Origin: an uncultured Alphaproteobacteria bacterium
GTDB taxonomy: Bacteria; Pseudomonadota; Alphaproteobacteria; RF32; CAG-239
Assembly: GCA_900553115.1 (NCBI GenBank)
Contig: USCF01000053.1
Coordinates: 1-7,113, forward strand
DNA: 7,113 nucleotides
Direction: 5' to 3'
The notes beneath the pieces are model-generated. The model searched no databases, was not told the DNA's origin, and saw only the letters and a program-made list of their open reading frames with translations. Of this stretch, positions 5,702 to 7,113 are shown in pieces. Position numbers and translations under genes: made by a program. Position 1 is the first letter of the stretch. Each line of letters begins with the position of its first letter.

Positions 5702-6583
5702 TTAAAGGCGTTTTAAATATTCGGCAAAGTTGACAATCGCAGAGCTTACTTCATCGGCAACTTCGGTAAAGTCTTCATTTTTGCAGAGTTTTTCTTCATC
5801 AGCGTAGAGCGAGCGGTTTAATTCTAGTTGCAAAGTATACATTTTGCGGCGAGGTTGGCAATAGTTGAATGTGATGTAGGCGCCGGAATATGGACAGTTT
5901 TCTTGCACATTATAATTATAGTCCCAAAATTGTGCGGCTAAAAAATCGCTGTATTCTTGCGGGCAGCTTTGGCTGAATAGGTTACCCAACCAAACGTCTA
6001 TGCCGGAGCGGTCATCAATAATTGAACAAATCTTTGACGGCATGGAATGGCAGTCTAAAACTACGCAGAATCCAAATTTTTTTAGGCATTTATTGATAAG
6101 CTGTAATAAACGATTGTGATAAACGTCATAAACTTTGCTCAAACGTTCTTCGGTCTCATGATAATCAAGCAATCCGTCATAAAGATTTTCTCTTTTAAAA
6201 TTAATGCGGTGTATAACCCCTAATCCAACGCGGCAGTGTTTGTCATAAAGGATATCTTTTTCTTTGGGATAATTATAAAACATTGCCGGATCAAGTTCTA
6301 GTCTGTCTCGGTTTAAGTCTACAAAAATGCGGGTGATATTCATTTTGATAGCGGTCAAGCCTTTGTTGATAGCATTTTGAAGCAGCTCATCAACAAATAA
6401 ATCTTCGTTACGGCGCAAAATTTTTTCGTCAAAGCGGACATTTTGTAAAAATTCAGGCGGAAAACAAGTGCCGCTGTGAGGTATTGAAAGTATCAGCGGA
6501 TATTGCAGCTTATCAGTATTAAATTCACTGTATACTGATAAATTTTTGTAATCAACTTTGAAATCAATATGTTTATCCGCCAT
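5702..6583 (-). CDS. N-formylglutamate amidohydrolase family protein
   Basis: The family hydrolyses N-formyl-L-glutamate to glutamate and formate, the last step of one bacterial histidine degradation route (HutG type); several members are orphan hydrolases of unproven substrate. The 293-residue protein shows the family motifs in order: LSIPHSG (32-38), RRNEDLFVDEL (57-67), VDLNRDRLELDP (88-99), VVLDCHSMP (174-182), CPYSGAYIT (230-238) and LQLELNRSLYAD (251-262). His36, Asp177, His179 and the Arg/Glu of these motifs are the conserved polar residues. There is no signal peptide, so it should be cytoplasmic. The ATG has AGG 6 nt upstream and lies 7 nt after the stop of the preceding gene, implying co-transcription. 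No other hut gene is present, so a role in histidine breakdown is not supported by context. Downstream to 5593 I see only a weak hairpin (CCTT/AAGG) and no clear terminator. Confidence 0.87.
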   Translation of the reverse strand: MADKHIDFKVDYKNLSVYSEFNTDKLQYPLILSIPHSGTCFPPEFLQNVRFDEKILRRNEDLFVDELLQNAINKGLTAIKMNITRIFVDLNRDRLELDPAMFYNYPKEKDILYDKHCRVGLGVIHRINFKRENLYDGLLDYHETEERLSKVYDVYHNRLLQLINKCLKKFGFCVVLDCHSMPSKICSIIDDRSGIDVWLGNLFSQSCPQEYSDFLAAQFWDYNYNVQENCPYSGAYITFNYCQPRRKMYTLQLELNRSLYADEEKLCKNEDFTEVADEVSSAIVNFAEYLKRL

Positions 6584-6590
6584 AAGCCAC

Positions 6591-6824
6591 CTATTTTTTG
6601 AGGGTTAAAATTTTACGAGGAGCTTTGGGCTCAAAGTTTTTGTTCTCTGTGGCTTTATTTTTGCGAAAAGGCTTGCGGTTTTCGGTGTCGCGTTTAAAAG
6701 TTTTGCGTTCTTTAAATTTACGCTCTTCTTTTGGGCGCTCGCCAAATTTTGAACGATGCGGTTTATAGCCTTTTTTATCCTCTTTTGAATCACGTTTAAA
6801 ATCTTTGCGTTTAAAATCGCCGCG
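6591..6824 (-). pseudogene. C-terminal Lys/Arg-rich tail of a truncated, probably RNA-binding protein
   Basis: About 77 codons remain, ending at TAG (6593-6591). The residues are overwhelmingly K, R, E, F and D with irregular repeats (DFKRKDFKRD, RKFKERKTFKRD, RKPFRKNK) and close with APRKILTLKK. Tails like this are common on 23S rRNA pseudouridine synthases and DEAD-box RNA helicases; I cannot tell which, and the catalytic part is missing. Low-GC codon use and a 7-nt gap to the amidohydrolase gene show it belongs with the left-hand genome. Upstream the sequence switches at about 6825 to unrelated higher-GC DNA, so the loss of its N-terminus is probably an assembly artefact rather than true gene decay. 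Short DNA repeats occur (CGTTTAAAATC at 6793-6803 and 6808-6818). Confidence 0.65.
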
Positions 6825-6832
6825 TTTGTGCA
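6820..6832. other. Chimeric junction between two unrelated sequences
   Basis: To the left, codons are AT-rich and encode a Lys/Arg-rich tail; to the right, codons are GC-rich and encode the FtsH N-terminus. The two frames happen to join in phase, at or next to the codon AAA (6827-6825). The left side near the join consists of short repeats of the CGTTTAAA type, a likely place for a false assembly join. No transposase, terminal inverted repeat or tRNA end is visible at the join. Confidence 0.8.
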
Positions 6833-6953
6833 GGAACTGCGTGTACTCCACTTCCTGGCGGTTCGTGTTCTTCGTCGAGAAGTAGTCGATGACGGAGATT
6901 GCCACCAGGATGATGAGCAGATAGAACCCTACATTGCGTAGAAACTTATTCAA
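6825..6953 (-). CDS. ftsH: FtsH (membrane ATP-dependent zinc metalloprotease), N-terminal fragment of 43 residues
   Basis: FtsH is a membrane-anchored AAA+ protease that degrades damaged membrane proteins and some regulators. Only the start is present: a short basic N-terminus (MNKFLRN), the first transmembrane helix (about residues 8-25, GFYLLIILVAISVIDYF), then the beginning of the extracytoplasmic domain with VEYTQFLHK, where the family usually has a Y-T/S-x-F motif. The start codon is TTG (6953-6951), with a perfect AGGAGG (6967-6962) 8 nt upstream. This strong ribosome site, the GC-rich codons and the hpt neighbour suggest a Bacillota source, perhaps Negativicutes. The ATPase and protease domains are absent because the sequence changes at about 6825. 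Confidence 0.82.
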
Positions 6954-7003
6954 TCCATTGTCCTCCTTTGTCTCAGAGCTTTTGCTCCAGGAGCAGCTGG
7001 CCC

Positions 7004-7113
7004 TTATTCGTAGATCTCAGGCTTGAGCACACCGATGTACGGCAGATTGCGGTATTCCTCCGCATAATCGAGGCCATAGCCCACGAGGAATTCGTCGGGG
7101 ACCGTATAACCGC
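7004..7113 (-). CDS. hpt: Hypoxanthine phosphoribosyltransferase, C-terminal fragment
   Basis: This purine salvage enzyme joins hypoxanthine (and often guanine) to PRPP. The window holds the last 35 residues and the stop (TAA 7006-7004); the gene runs off the right edge. [20 protein letters not shown] followed by [12 protein letters not shown] is the standard C-terminus of bacterial Hpt, including the purine-contacting V-P-D and the G-x-G-x-D-Y-x-E-x-Y-R-N-L-P motif. It is followed after 50 nt by ftsH in the same direction, the usual tilS-hpt-ftsH order of Bacillota. The short gap contains a small symmetrical element TGCTCC-A-GGAGCA (6984-6996) but no T-run, so the two genes were probably co-transcribed in the source genome. 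Confidence 0.92.
   Translation of the reverse strand, partial: GYTVPDEFLVGYGLDYAEEYRNLPYIGVLKPEIYE

Noticed and set aside
6591..6953. A single 120-residue membrane protein with a Lys/Arg-rich cytoplasmic tail
   Set aside because: The N-terminal 43 residues are FtsH and the rest has different codon use and neighbours; the change is abrupt at about 6825 and both parent genes are cut.

Overview
Most of this window (about 1-6824) looks like one low-GC Gram-negative genome, most likely an uncultured, possibly gut-associated alphaproteobacterium. The RpoA N-terminus ([12 protein letters not shown]) is of the alphaproteobacterial kind, and an LptF/LptG-type lipopolysaccharide permease implies an outer membrane. 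Taxonomy is inferred from recognised protein sequence only; no search was run.

Layout. (1) Positions 40-3155, plus strand: a compact operon of guanylate kinase (gmk), an unrecognised 131-residue protein, a cysteine synthase (cysK-like) and an LptG-type permease. Genes overlap by 8 nt or are separated by 3-4 nt. (2) Positions 3156-3621: a gene-free convergent region with two long imperfect hairpin elements that share nearly the same 17-nt tip, and a strong, probably bidirectional terminator. (3) Positions 3622-5491, minus strand: rpsM-rpsK-rpoA (uS13, uS11, RNA polymerase alpha), with a near-consensus sigma70 promoter at 5564-5592. An intrinsic terminator-like hairpin sits between rpsK and rpoA. 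rplQ, which normally follows rpoA, is absent, and secY/adk, which normally precede rpsM, are also absent. (4) Positions 5702-6583, minus strand: an N-formylglutamate amidohydrolase family protein, preceded by the Lys/Arg-rich C-terminal end of another protein.

(5) At about 6825 the sequence changes abruptly. From there to 7113 the GC content is visibly higher (about 52-55% in two 60-nt blocks counted by hand, against about 37% in a block just before). This part encodes the end of hypoxanthine phosphoribosyltransferase and the first 43 codons of ftsH, in the hpt-ftsH order and with the AGGAGG ribosome site typical of Bacillota. The ftsH start is joined in frame to the Lys/Arg-rich tail, giving an apparent 120-codon gene that is almost certainly not real. 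The simplest reading is a chimeric metagenomic contig.

How the genes work together: the left operon mixes nucleotide, sulfur amino-acid and envelope functions and is probably held together by co-transcription. The right cluster is core ribosome and RNA polymerase machinery that has become detached from the main ribosomal protein operon. The most interesting real biology is the reorganised alpha operon, with its internal attenuator and TGTAC palindrome, and the hairpin elements nearby. I see no new defence or mobile system.
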